The notes beneath the pieces are model-generated. The model saw only the letters and a list, made by a program, of their open reading frames with translations. It was not told where the DNA came from and searched no databases. DNA of 64,000 nucleotides from NCBI RefSeq assembly GCF_019649055.1, contig NW_026570229.1, positions 1,178,001-1,242,000 of the forward strand, written 5' to 3'. The stretch's first letter is position 1; every line of letters starts with the position of its first letter. This DNA comes from Paramacrobiotus metropolitanus (Eukaryota; Tardigrada; Eutardigrada; Parachela; Macrobiotidae). Of the stretch, positions 44,030-53,091 are shown in pieces. The position numbers were made by a program, and so were the translations under genes.

Positions 44030-45670
44030 TTGAGAAACATTTTAAAAAGTTAAACACCAAACAATCCAGTACTGGTAGAGACCAGTGGGCGCCTGAAGTT
44101 CACCAAAACCGAGCCGAAAGGGTTCGCCGAGGTCTCAGCTCCCGGCCCAAAGACTCTTGCATCAGAAAATTATGCAAAAAAACACACGGCAAGTTTGCGT
44201 AGAACCTCGTCAAAAAATGAGCAAGTCATACATGCATGGGTGGACACCGTCCGTCTACGGTCCTTAAAAAAATCTGTGCCAGATTTGACACGCATGGGTT
44301 TGATGCTATTGTATGCCGAAATTTTAAAATTCTGCATAAAATTACTGCAGTAAGGTAAAGATTGTCACGAACAATCAAAAAACCACACTAAATCAGCTCG
44401 TTTTAACGAAGATGACTTAGTGGTCATCGAAGTGTCATCGAAGTGACCACTGGTCACCCAGGGTAAAAAAATCGGAAAAATTACTTACTATTAAGTAGTA
44501 TTTGTATATCAGTACTGAAAATGATGCTGTATTCGACAAAAACATTGCTTATAAAAGCTGTTTCCTAGATTTTTCAGCGCTCAGCTTTGATATCCAAAAA
44601 TGTGCAGTAAAGATATAAAATCAAACTTTTCTTAGATGGTTTCTAATGTCGTATCGGATATGGCGCGAGCATGACCGGTAGGCAGACAGCTTGAGCCTTT
44701 AAACCGCTTATATGATGTCTGTTGCTCGCAGATATTGAATTATGGCGCGTTTTATCTGTACTGCATAGTGAGCATACTTTGCAGAGCTAGACGAAATCTT
44801 TTCTGTTATTCGCCCGCCTGTGTTTGTAGATGTTGCTGTGTAACTCGCTTGTGTTTTCAGCTTCTCATGAACTTACGTGAATTTGTGAAAAAGTTTTGTT
44901 ACTCTTAACGTTTATTAGGAGCATGCCGCTTACTGTAATCCGGCCTGCTTATATAATTAAAAAAAATTGCAGAGCTTGAACAGGAAGTGTACAAAACAGG
45001 TAAACGCTAGCAGAAAACTCAAAAGCGTTCAACACCGCATATACGAAGACGTCCGGTCAGTTCACGATTATTGTCAATTTCTGCAACCGGTTTTGCTGTC
45101 ACAGTATTAGTGGATTGTGTGCAGATTGTTGATCCGGGTTAATAATAATAAAACCTAATTGTAAATCTAGTCTGCCAAAACTGCTACTTGGAGTGGACAC
45201 GTCCCTATACAGTACTGAGTGCTGTCCAGTTTGTGGCCTGGTTGCCGGTCGCAGGGTACGTTAATAAGTTCTTGCACGTTGTCGATAGCTTCCGACCGAG
45301 TTTATGGCAGTCGTAGTCGAAAATAGCGCATTGTACTGCAAGCATTTCTGCAACATTGAGACCGGCTGAAGCACCACAAAGTTTGTTGTAGTACGTGCTC
45401 CCTTCGACTTAACTTGTTCTACCGCTTGCATACTGTGCCTGATGCTGTTTTCCTAGATACCTGGGTGTCAAATTGGTTTTTGGCAGTATGCGCAGCATTT
45501 TATGTCGTGTTCACGGTATGCCAGCTCAGATAGGTGGTTTAGGTCATTTTTTATTTGTGCTGACCACTGGTCATCTTGCTGACCATTCGTCTCATTCAGT
45601 TGCATAACGCTTTTTGAGGTCTTTTATTTAAGTTACACCAAGTTTCGATGCGATTTTTCTGTTAATTGCT
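44030..45670. other. Noncoding gap inside element 2
   Basis: Frames are short on both strands and no octamer is present. GACCACTGGTCA words recur at about 44,441 and 45,560. It might be the intron or a leader for ORF F. Confidence 0.45.
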
Positions 45671-45677
45671 ATTTACA

Positions 45678-46430
45678 TTAAACTGTACTGTGCCTTTTGG
45701 CACAGTTCCCATGCGTGCCATTTTGGCATCGTGGTTCTCTGCTTGACCTATGGTCACAAAAATTCCACAAAAAATTATTTTTCTTAATTGAATTATTTGA
45801 TCGAGGAATACCAATTTTCGAATCAGTATTCCCACTCCTTCTGGTACCCGGCGTTGGTGGGTTAACTACATGAGGTCGGAAAAATGGCGGGCTGTCGTCC
45901 TTCATTGTATTAGACACCAATTGGTTCTGTGTCTTATAATGTGCCAGTCTCGCAGCAAATACCTTTTGCCCCATCCTTTTTGCGGCATAGTCTTTCGGAT
46001 CCACCTGTAATCCGATCGATGCTCTAGCTGCAAGCAACTTGAAGGCCGGATTCACATGCCGTAAAACGAACTGAGCCACATATTCCTGTCGTTCATCATA
46101 GTCTGTGTAATAAAATTGTGTCATCCCGACTGGGTCAGTCGTGTCCAATGGCACATCCAATAGGCTCAAATCCAGCAAACTGTGTAAGCCATTTCGTCGG
46201 ATGGGGAGATAACAATCTCGCGCAGAGTCACGAGGAATGTATAGCCGACGGAAGGTTCCTTCTTCCACTCCCCTCTTAATCTCTCTAGCGTACCCAGAAT
46301 CGAGTAAAAATTGGCGAAGCTGATTCAGAATCGTGTGAATCTTATTCGCCTCCGCTGAGTCATCTTCGATCCCCATGTATCGACAGATTTCCGTCTTTTG
46401 TTCATCAGTGTCGTTCATATGGTATTCCAT
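45678..46430 (-). CDS. Element 2 ORF E
   Basis: 250 codons. The ATG (46,430) lies inside the last codons of ORF D (16-nt overlap, -1 frame), the arrangement expected for termination-reinitiation. Residues about 10-170 are well-ordered in composition (RQFLLDSGYAREIKRGVEEG, then HSLLDLSLLDVPLD, then QEYVAQFVLRHVNPAFKLLA); the C-terminus is Pro/Asn/Lys-rich. No family recognised. Confidence 0.65.
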   Translation of the reverse strand: MEYHMNDTDEQKTEICRYMGIEDDSAEANKIHTILNQLRQFLLDSGYAREIKRGVEEGTFRRLYIPRDSARDCYLPIRRNGLHSLLDLSLLDVPLDTTDPVGMTQFYYTDYDERQEYVAQFVLRHVNPAFKLLAARASIGLQVDPKDYAAKRMGQKVFAARLAHYKTQNQLVSNTMKDDSPPFFRPHVVNPPTPGTRRSGNTDSKIGIPRSNNSIKKNNFLWNFCDHRSSREPRCQNGTHGNCAKRHSTV

Positions 46431-48028
46431 GTCGATAGTATCAGGGTGTCGGTTATCGAATCGGGAAGTTGTTCGCCGGTCGCGTTCATCCGGTTCGCGC
46501 TGACCCTCTTGTTCACGACGTCCGCTCTGTGGTGTTCGTTACCCGTCGATGTGGACGGTTGGAGGTCACTGTCAAGGACCACGTTTCTTCGGTGTATCAC
46601 GTTCTCCTGGGACGCTTCTGCGACTGAACTGGCTCCTTCCATCGGGTCATCTTCCTGTACCACACTCGCGATGGGATCTACTACGTGAACTGTCGATTCC
46701 ATCCTCTGATACTTTGGAGGTGAATCTTCCCGTTCCGCGCTCGATGACCTTTTGCTTGCGCCAGATTCGAAACTCGCATAGTACTTGGCTCTCTCCTGCC
46801 ATCTTTTTTCCTGTGGGTCTGGCGTGCGATTCCGCGTACGCTCACGTCTCTTGTCCCATGACCTTTCGGGTGTTGACATTCTGACATTACGATTACGGAA
46901 CGCAACTCCCAACGGCACCTGATGACCTTCCTTTTCAGGCTCAGTGCGGAATGCCTCCGCACGCCGTTGTTCTTCTCGTTCTCTGGTCGCTGCTAAAATC
47001 TTTGCTGTATCGATTTTCCGCTGAATACTCGTTTCGGTTATCTCGTTTCCATGGCGCACCCATCCTCTTCCGCCACGGTAATCTCTGTCATGAGAACGTT
47101 CGCGTGACCTTTCGCTGCGGTAATCCCGTGTCCTTTTCCGGGAGTGTTCACGTGACCTTTCGGTTCGTCTTTCAGAGGTTCGTTCATGTTCCCGTGAATG
47201 TCCGCGTGACCTTTCTCTATGCGGAGGCGAGCGAGGTCGTGTGAACCCATCATCTCGTCTGAGTCCTCTGAGCGCCTGTAGGACATTGCTCTCGTTCTGA
47301 CGGGATTTACGCAGCTCCTCCATGCGTTCTTCAACTGCCTTCTTTATGTATGGTGCTGGAGCAAAACCCTTCTGCAGTCTCAACTTTTCCCGCAGCAGCG
47401 CATCAAATAATTCCTGTTGCATAGCGGCCGGATCGCTTGTCAGCGTATCAATCTGGATTATAAGGGACTGACGTATCAACTGGGCTTCATCTTCCTTGAA
47501 ACTCGCTGAGGGTACGGCTGAGTTTGATGGGCTGGGTATCGCCTCTCGTGCAGCCTGTTCGCTCGCCTTTTGATTCGCCGCATTGATCTTCGCCCGGAGT
47601 TCATCTTCCATTTTCTGACGTCGCATCTTCTCTTGTTCCTCCTCAAACTTCTTACGGTATGCGTCCGTTTGCGGGCATTTCAGCGGCTCCAAAGTCTCGT
47701 CCCAACCGCTTTCATTGTTCTGGATTGTTTCTCGGTAACGATCCTCAAGTAGCATTCGCTCTTCTACTGGGATACTGCCGTAATTCCTCGCGCTGATGAG
47801 GTTTCGAAAAACATCCATGTTCCCCCGTTTAGCTTCCATAAGTCCCACGAGTGAAACGATGTGTGGGTCTCTCAACTTGTGAACACATGTGTAGCACGGG
47901 AACTTCTTATCGACTTTTCTGTTGTTGCGTAAGCAGTCCGGACACCTTGCGTTATAGCCCGTAGACTGATCGACGTCCGTTGGATGTGTTCCCTGACTTC
48001 GTCGATTGGCTTGACCTTTCTGTGCCAT
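46415..48028 (-). CDS. Element 2 ORF D: zinc-ribbon-like plus RS-domain protein
   Basis: 537 codons from ATG 48,028. C29-x2-C32-x12-C45-x2-C48 form a four-cysteine metal site. Residues about 125-165 are Glu/Lys/Arg-rich and helical. Residues about 270-335 are dense in RS/RE/RD dipeptides like the RS domain of splicing factors. A strong acceptor, TTTTAATTGCAG| (AG at 48,045-48,044), lies 16 nt upstream of the ATG, so D and E are probably expressed from a spliced RNA. Octamers fall in the RS region (ERS codons) and right after the ATG. An RNA-binding or splicing-regulator role for the element is inference. Confidence 0.7.
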   Translation of the reverse strand: MAQKGQANRRSQGTHPTDVDQSTGYNARCPDCLRNNRKVDKKFPCYTCVHKLRDPHIVSLVGLMEAKRGNMDVFRNLISARNYGSIPVEERMLLEDRYRETIQNNESGWDETLEPLKCPQTDAYRKKFEEEQEKMRRQKMEDELRAKINAANQKASEQAAREAIPSPSNSAVPSASFKEDEAQLIRQSLIIQIDTLTSDPAAMQQELFDALLREKLRLQKGFAPAPYIKKAVEERMEELRKSRQNESNVLQALRGLRRDDGFTRPRSPPHRERSRGHSREHERTSERRTERSREHSRKRTRDYRSERSRERSHDRDYRGGRGWVRHGNEITETSIQRKIDTAKILAATREREEQRRAEAFRTEPEKEGHQVPLGVAFRNRNVRMSTPERSWDKRRERTRNRTPDPQEKRWQERAKYYASFESGASKRSSSAEREDSPPKYQRMESTVHVVDPIASVVQEDDPMEGASSVAEASQENVIHRRNVVLDSDLQPSTSTGNEHHRADVVNKRVSANRMNATGEQLPDSITDTLILSTWNTI

Positions 48029-48042
48029 CTTTCCGTTTTATA

Positions 48043-48060
48043 TCTGCAATTAAAACAATC
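48043..48060 (-). promoter_or_regulatory. 3' splice acceptor before ORF D
   Basis: Minus strand GTTTTAATTGCAG then ATATAAAACGG: a pyrimidine-rich tract and CAG, with AG at 48,045-48,044. It sits in the 400-nt gap between ORF C and ORF D. Confidence 0.6.
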
Positions 48061-48431
48061 CGTCATAGTAACCTTTCCGCGTAAATCGTTTTCCATTCTT
48101 ATCCATTATCAAGGCTTTTCTATCGTTTTTACGCCTGCTCCGTTACTGAGCTGAGACTTTCCTAGCTCCTGCATCCCTCTCTATCGCTATAACGTGTTGA
48201 CCTTTCTCATGTTATCAGCGCTTTCTGACTACTGTGACCTTTCTATTAGCCTTATCGCCGCTACTTCTCGGGTTGACCTTTTCACTTTCATTTTTCCGCA
48301 AAACTTTTCTCATTCGTTTTTAACTATTTTATGCTTTTCTGTAATAAGCAGGGTTCATTACTCGCTGCCTATTACACTCGTCCCATTCACTCAGACTCCT
48401 TTGCCGGCGGTTTATACGGCTTGAAGTCAAC

Positions 48432-51400
48432 TCAGCCATCCTGGTTAATATGAAGCACTTCGTCTGCGATCAACGCTTCAACGGCATTCTTAATCCATTC
48501 TTTATCGTTCTCAATATTCAGTTCTCCCAATTCATAATGGACGGCCATGAAGTTCGAAAGGTCATTCCATGACGCTCCATTGGTACCGCCAATGGCGTCT
48601 AAAGCCACATCTGTGATGGCTATCTTCCAGACGTCTAGCTCCATTTTCAGTCTGGGCGTGCGATCCTGGCCCTGTTTCGGAAGGTAGTAGATGATCTTGT
48701 TGTCTTTGTCGTATTTACATCCCAGTTTCCCTTCCTTATATGCTCGTTTCAGGACTCGCTCGGTCATACTGAGTGATGACCTCCCGTTCGAATTTTCAGC
48801 GACTCGTCTCTTCAAGTCTGGGCCGAGCATTTGGCCTTCTCTGATGTACTGAAGCGCCGCTTGAACTTCGCTCCATGTCCGGTTAGTTACATCCAACGGT
48901 GCGCCTAGCGTGTAATTTGTCGGCTCTTTTGTTTTTATACCGCTAGTCTCCGTTTTCTGGGGGGATAGTGCCGAGTCCGTTGGGTCAGTTGTCTCCGTTT
49001 CATCGATCCTCAGTTTTGCCAACGAACTAGATGATGACTGAGCGGATTTCGGTTCATCGGTTTTCTCTTTCTGTGGCAAAGTCTCGTGACCTCCCACTTC
49101 ACCTGCTGACTTCGACCGCTCTTTCTCAAAAGCCTCCTTCAATGGTGCGAACAATGATTTCTGGTACACCTGTCGCGCAGATGCAGCTTCTGCTTCTGTC
49201 GCTGCCTTGTCCATTGGGAGCATGACCTTTTCTTTCTCCCCTTTTTCTGAAGTCCCGTGACCTTTCGGTTGAGTTTCTTCCGTCGCAGTTACAGGTGTCT
49301 CTTGACCTTTAGACTTTTCTGTCACCGGTTCCAGAGGCGTTAGGACAGCAGAGGTGTGGTCATCACTCTCCTCCGATTCCACGTCCATCGGTCCTTTCTT
49401 TTTCGTTGCTTTCTTAGAAGAAGCCTGGGCGGCTTCTTCTTCAGCTGTTAACTGTGCGATCCGATTCAGTATGGGAGTTGTCGGGTCTCCACTCAGTGGC
49501 ACCTTTTCCGTCTCCTGACTGTCGGACATATTACAGTGGCCTTGTTTTTCCGGCGGTATCAGGCCCACTCTCGTGTATCGGATCGGATATCCTTTATGTG
49601 CGTTCGTTGTGGAAAGGATATTCTGTTTTATCATCCTTGGCAACGCGCGTTCAGTGGCTGTGTCGATTTCCTTTATCAATCCTTTTCCGTCATTCCAAAC
49701 AGCGTTGATGTATTGGCTGATCCGGTGACTCGTTGACCCCATCGGGCTTGTCATTTCCGCGATTGCCCTTTCTACTCGCATTGAGGTATCTTCATTTGGA
49801 GTCGTCAGCGCCTTATCCGAACTGGACGGTCTGAATAACTTAGCCTTATACGCGAAATTCGGGTGTTTCTGGAGAAGTTTTCCCGCATTCCGAGCGTATT
49901 CCAATACCACGTCGAACTTCTGTTTGGTAAAACTACGGTGCATTTCCTTCCTCAGATATTTCTTTAAGCCCGTTCTGAATTTCGACGTTACTGATGTGGT
50001 TCTTATTCGTGTAAAGTTCTTCTCAGCTCCGTTGAACGCATCAATAATTTCGTCAATCGTGGTCATATTATCACTGTCTGGATCTTCAAATTCTGCTTCA
50101 TCTCCTGAATAATCAAGTTCACTTTCTCCATCCGGTTCGGTGTAATTAGCCATCGCCAATGCATCGATTTTCCTGGCCTCTTTTCCTTTCTTTTTCGGCT
50201 TTGTGGGTTCGCTCTTTGCTTTTTTCCCTCTTTCCAGAGCCTCCGCTAGGCTTCTCGGTTCTGTAGTTCTCGATCGAGTCGTTTTTGGGTCCGTATGTGA
50301 TCTCGTGCTAACCGTTGAGGTGCTTGGTAAGCTCACTTCCGACGCTTCCGATTCGCGAGACGTCTCTCGTTTTGCCTTCTCGCGCGTTCCTTTCTCCCTA
50401 CGCTCTTTCGTAGTAGATGCCGAGATGACGATTGGAACAATCTGTTTCACAGCTATGACCTTTCCTTTAGATGTTGACGGCTCAGGTTCGGTGACCTTTA
50501 ACTTCGATGTAGCCGATTCGATGACAAATTTCTTTGGGATTATAGGTGTGGATGACCTTTCTTCAACTTCGGCGACTGATTCCTCCAGTATTTCGACATC
50601 GTGGGACGGCGGTTTATCTTTCTTCCGTCTCTCCTCCTTCTTTTTCCCGATGCTTGAGCTCTCACTTTCATCACCGCTCTTTCTCTTCTTATCTTCTTCT
50701 TCCTTTCGTTTCTTTAGGAAGTCACCTTTCTTGGCCTTCTCACGGTTCATAGCTTCATCCAATTTAGCCGTTTTCCTCGGTTTAATGACCACTTTTGGAG
50801 GCTGATTATCTTCCTCATCCAGTTCCTTATCTTCATCGGCCGGTTCTTCTGCCGAATCGTCACCAGCTTCCTCCTCTTCTGAATCATCCTGTTTCGATGG
50901 TCGCCGGGTACTCTCCGTTGATGCCGCTTCGGCTACGGAGGCCTCTGCCATCTCTCCGGCTCCACTTTCTTGTGCCGGGTCTTGGGCCTGGATTTCCAAA
51001 TGTGGTGTTTCTTTAGCCGGTGCCTGTGTGACGATCTCCCACAGAGGGTTATTCTTCGCGTCATAGAACACCGTCTTGTACGCTCCGTTTTCCATTTTTC
51101 TTGTGAGTCGGAAATGAGCTTCGTCTATCTCCGCTCCATGTCGCATCATGCTGATCAGCGTGTTCGCTTGAACTAAAGGATCCTGACGTTCACTTACTGG
51201 TATCAAGTTCCCCAGCTGTTCTAGTGCTGTCCGATTGGCGTGCTCGGCGCTCTCTTCTGACATATCCCATGGGGCGTATGGAATCGGATCTCCTGTGATC
51301 GGGTCGACAATTACTGCGGTTAAGCAATCCGTTGTTCCATCGCCGAAGTGGAGTGTCAGTGTCACTTTTCTGCACGTTCCATCGGTATATTTCAGGGTCG

Positions 51401-51584
51401 ACTCGTAATCGTCTAATGTTCGTTTATTCGGGTCTGGGTCTGCTGTCGGTTTCGGCCGAATTCTCTCTTTCGTCAGCAATTTCCCGTCCACTGAGTATGT
51501 GTATGCCAGGTGGTCATCATTTGTGCCCACTTTAATGCGGATCCATGCGTTTTCTTCGACCGCACCTTTTGGACACCACGTGCT
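48432..51584 (-). CDS. Element 2 ORF C: 1000-residue protein with C-terminal winged-helix-like domain
   Basis: Open from just after a TGA at 51,587-51,585 to 48,432 with no ATG for about 110 codons, so it is probably reached from ORF B by a +1 shift (or by splicing). The N-terminal part (about 170 residues) is globular-looking (LKYTDGTCRKVTLTLHFGDG). The long middle is charged and low-complexity. The last about 140 residues are again ordered. The end (VWKIAITDVALDAIGGTNGA then SWNDLSNFM, and IKNAVEALIADEVLHINQDG) resembles the H15/linker-histone type winged helix in helix spacing and the final basic turn. It occupies the position of pol but has no polymerase motif. Confidence 0.65.
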   Translation of the reverse strand, partial: STWCPKGAVEENAWIRIKVGTNDDHLAYTYSVDGKLLTKERIRPKPTADPDPNKRTLDDYESTLKYTDGTCRKVTLTLHFGDGTTDCLTAVIVDPITGDPIPYAPWDMSEESAEHANRTALEQLGNLIPVSERQDPLVQANTLISMMRHGAEIDEAHFRLTRKMENGAYKTVFYDAKNNPLWEIVTQAPAKETPHLEIQAQDPAQESGAGEMAEASVAEAASTESTRRPSKQDDSEEEEAGDDSAEEPADEDKELDEEDNQPPKVVIKPRKTAKLDEAMNREKAKKGDFLKKRKEEEDKKRKSGDESESSSIGKKKEERRKKDKPPSHDVEILEESVAEVEERSSTPIIPKKFVIESATSKLKVTEPEPSTSKGKVIAVKQIVPIVISASTTKERREKGTREKAKRETSRESEASEVSLPSTSTVSTRSHTDPKTTRSRTTEPRSLAEALERGKKAKSEPTKPKKKGKEARKIDALAMANYTEPDGESELDYSGDEAEFEDPDSDNMTTIDEIIDAFNGAEKNFTRIRTTSVTSKFRTGLKKYLRKEMHRSFTKQKFDVVLEYARNAGKLLQKHPNFAYKAKLFRPSSSDKALTTPNEDTSMRVERAIAEMTSPMGSTSHRISQYINAVWNDGKGLIKEIDTATERALPRMIKQNILSTTNAHKGYPIRYTRVGLIPPEKQGHCNMSDSQETEKVPLSGDPTTPILNRIAQLTAEEEAAQASSKKATKKKGPMDVESEESDDHTSAVLTPLEPVTEKSKGQETPVTATEETQPKGHGTSEKGEKEKVMLPMDKAATEAEAASARQVYQKSLFAPLKEAFEKERSKSAGEVGGHETLPQKEKTDEPKSAQSSSSSLAKLRIDETETTDPTDSALSPQKTETSGIKTKEPTNYTLGAPLDVTNRTWSEVQAALQYIREGQMLGPDLKRRVAENSNGRSSLSMTERVLKRAYKEGKLGCKYDKDNKIIYYLPKQGQDRTPRLKMELDVWKIAITDVALDAIGGTNGASWNDLSNFMAVHYELGELNIENDKEWIKNAVEALIADEVLHINQDG

Positions 51585-53091
51585 TCATCATCTGAATGAG
51601 GACTCTGTTCCTTCCTCTGTTCCTTCCTCTGAAGCCGCCGCGGTAGCCGCCACGATTGCCACCGCCTTGGCCGCCATTTCCGTTTCCATTTCCATAATTT
51701 CCGTTTCCTTGCTGAAAGTTCGCTTTGGCCTGATACCATTGAGCGATCAGGTCATATCCGTTTGCCACTGCTTGTCGCCAACCGCCCGCATTGCGCAGCC
51801 GTTGCCACTCTCTAAAGGCGAACAAATTCGGGTTCTGATCCGGCGGCGTGTTCGCAAACTTGCATCCCTGGGTCTGATGGTTGCCATACATACAGTATTG
51901 GCACATCTGCGCGCCATTTGCAACCCATCCGTCGATCATTTGAAACTTAAATTCCGTCCGTGACCCTTGATTCTGCTGAAAGTTATTCTGGTTCCCTCTG
52001 TTTGGTTGAAAGTAACCTTGACCTTGTCCCTGATTCTGGAAGTTCCCCTGACCTCCATTCCAATTTCCGTTTCCGTATCCGTTTCCGCCCAAGTTTCCGT
52101 TACCCATTCCTTGTTGTGGTAACCCAGTATTCAAAGGGGCCACGTTCTGTGGTATCGGTTGAGTCACATTCTGGGGTGCCGGTCTCGCTTGAGCCGCCGC
52201 TTGTATTGCCGCTACCATTGCGTACGTTATCGGTTGTCCCGTCTGACCGTCGATAAAGGTCAACTTTTCTGTGACCTCTCTGACCGGAGTCTCCACACGG
52301 TATTCAACCGGCTGTTGGACTGGTACAGCTGCCATTCTCTGTTGCGGCACGTTTTCGACTTGGCCTGATCGAATCGTCGCGTAATCTTGGTTACGTTGAC
52401 CTTTAGGCGCCTTGTATTTATCTTCTCCCGTTGCCCAATGGCGGAAAAAGTCCTTAACGTCTGTTGGCGTCCTGCACTTTTGTGTAGGCAATGCCTTGTA
52501 AAGTTCGTTATCCACTCTGCATCCTTCGATTAAGAAGCCCACTGCTTGTTTTTCCGTGATGATCCGTTTTGCTTTAAACCGCATCATTGCCTGATAATAC
52601 TGGTCGAGCGATTCTTTTCCAAGTTTGAATTTCCTTGCGTAGGCCTCACGTAAGCCTAAGACTTCTTCATCTCGGTCCCCATACTCATCTTTAAACTTTT
52701 CCATCCATTCTGTCACTGAATATTCAATTCCATCTTCTGATGCAATGTCTTTTTCGCTTTCGAACCAGGTTTTGGCAGGACCTTTCACCGCGCTGGCTAT
52801 TTCGATCATGATTTGATCGTCGGTGAGCTGGTAAGTTCTCTGTGTATCTTTTACCAGTCTTGTCCAACCATTCACAGTGTCGCGACTGCCATCAAAGGTC
52901 ACGAGTGGCGTTTTCCGAGCCATGGAGTTGAGCGCCTTTGCTAATGCAAATCCCGATTGCGCTTTCTGGTCCTCTTCCTCTTCGCCACTTTCGTCGTCAC
53001 TTTGATTCCGCTTCGGCTTCGCATAACGAGATTTCCGTGGGCGTTGTTGCCGGCTGGATGGTCTGTCTCTGATCCCTTCGTCAATATACAC
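51532..53091 (-). CDS. gag: Element 2 ORF B: Gag-like capsid and zinc-knuckle protein
   Basis: 519 codons counted from a GTG at 53,091; the frame is open from 53,241 and has no early ATG, consistent with -1 frameshift entry from ORF A. Residues about 60-220 match the Retrotrans_gag pattern (F-x-G ... W ... A.A.KGPAKTWFESE, then W..KF..EYGD, then LGKESLDQYYQAMMRFKAK). A CCHC knuckle follows (CQYCMYGNHQTQGC: C-x2-C-x4-H-x4-C), then Gly/Asn/Gln-rich and RGG-rich tails typical of RNA-binding Gag C-termini. Ends at TAA 51,534-51,532, overlapping ORF C by about 50 nt. Confidence 0.85.
   Translation of the reverse strand: MYIDEGIRDRPSSRQQRPRKSRYAKPKRNQSDDESGEEEEDQKAQSGFALAKALNSMARKTPLVTFDGSRDTVNGWTRLVKDTQRTYQLTDDQIMIEIASAVKGPAKTWFESEKDIASEDGIEYSVTEWMEKFKDEYGDRDEEVLGLREAYARKFKLGKESLDQYYQAMMRFKAKRIITEKQAVGFLIEGCRVDNELYKALPTQKCRTPTDVKDFFRHWATGEDKYKAPKGQRNQDYATIRSGQVENVPQQRMAAVPVQQPVEYRVETPVREVTEKLTFIDGQTGQPITYAMVAAIQAAAQARPAPQNVTQPIPQNVAPLNTGLPQQGMGNGNLGGNGYGNGNWNGGQGNFQNQGQGQGYFQPNRGNQNNFQQNQGSRTEFKFQMIDGWVANGAQMCQYCMYGNHQTQGCKFANTPPDQNPNLFAFREWQRLRNAGGWRQAVANGYDLIAQWYQAKANFQQGNGNYGNGNGNGGQGGGNRGGYRGGFRGRNRGRNRVLIQMMKHVVSKRCGRRKRMDPH

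Noticed and set aside
45678-48028. Envelope-like or RT protein in ORFs D/E
   Set aside because: No signal peptide, membrane segment, YxDD box or DDE triad could be seen.
50203-50805. 200-codon plus-strand frame and other plus-strand frames at 46.4-54.9 kb
   Set aside because: Antisense shadows of ORFs A-D; primer site, Gag domain and splice signals all fix the minus strand.
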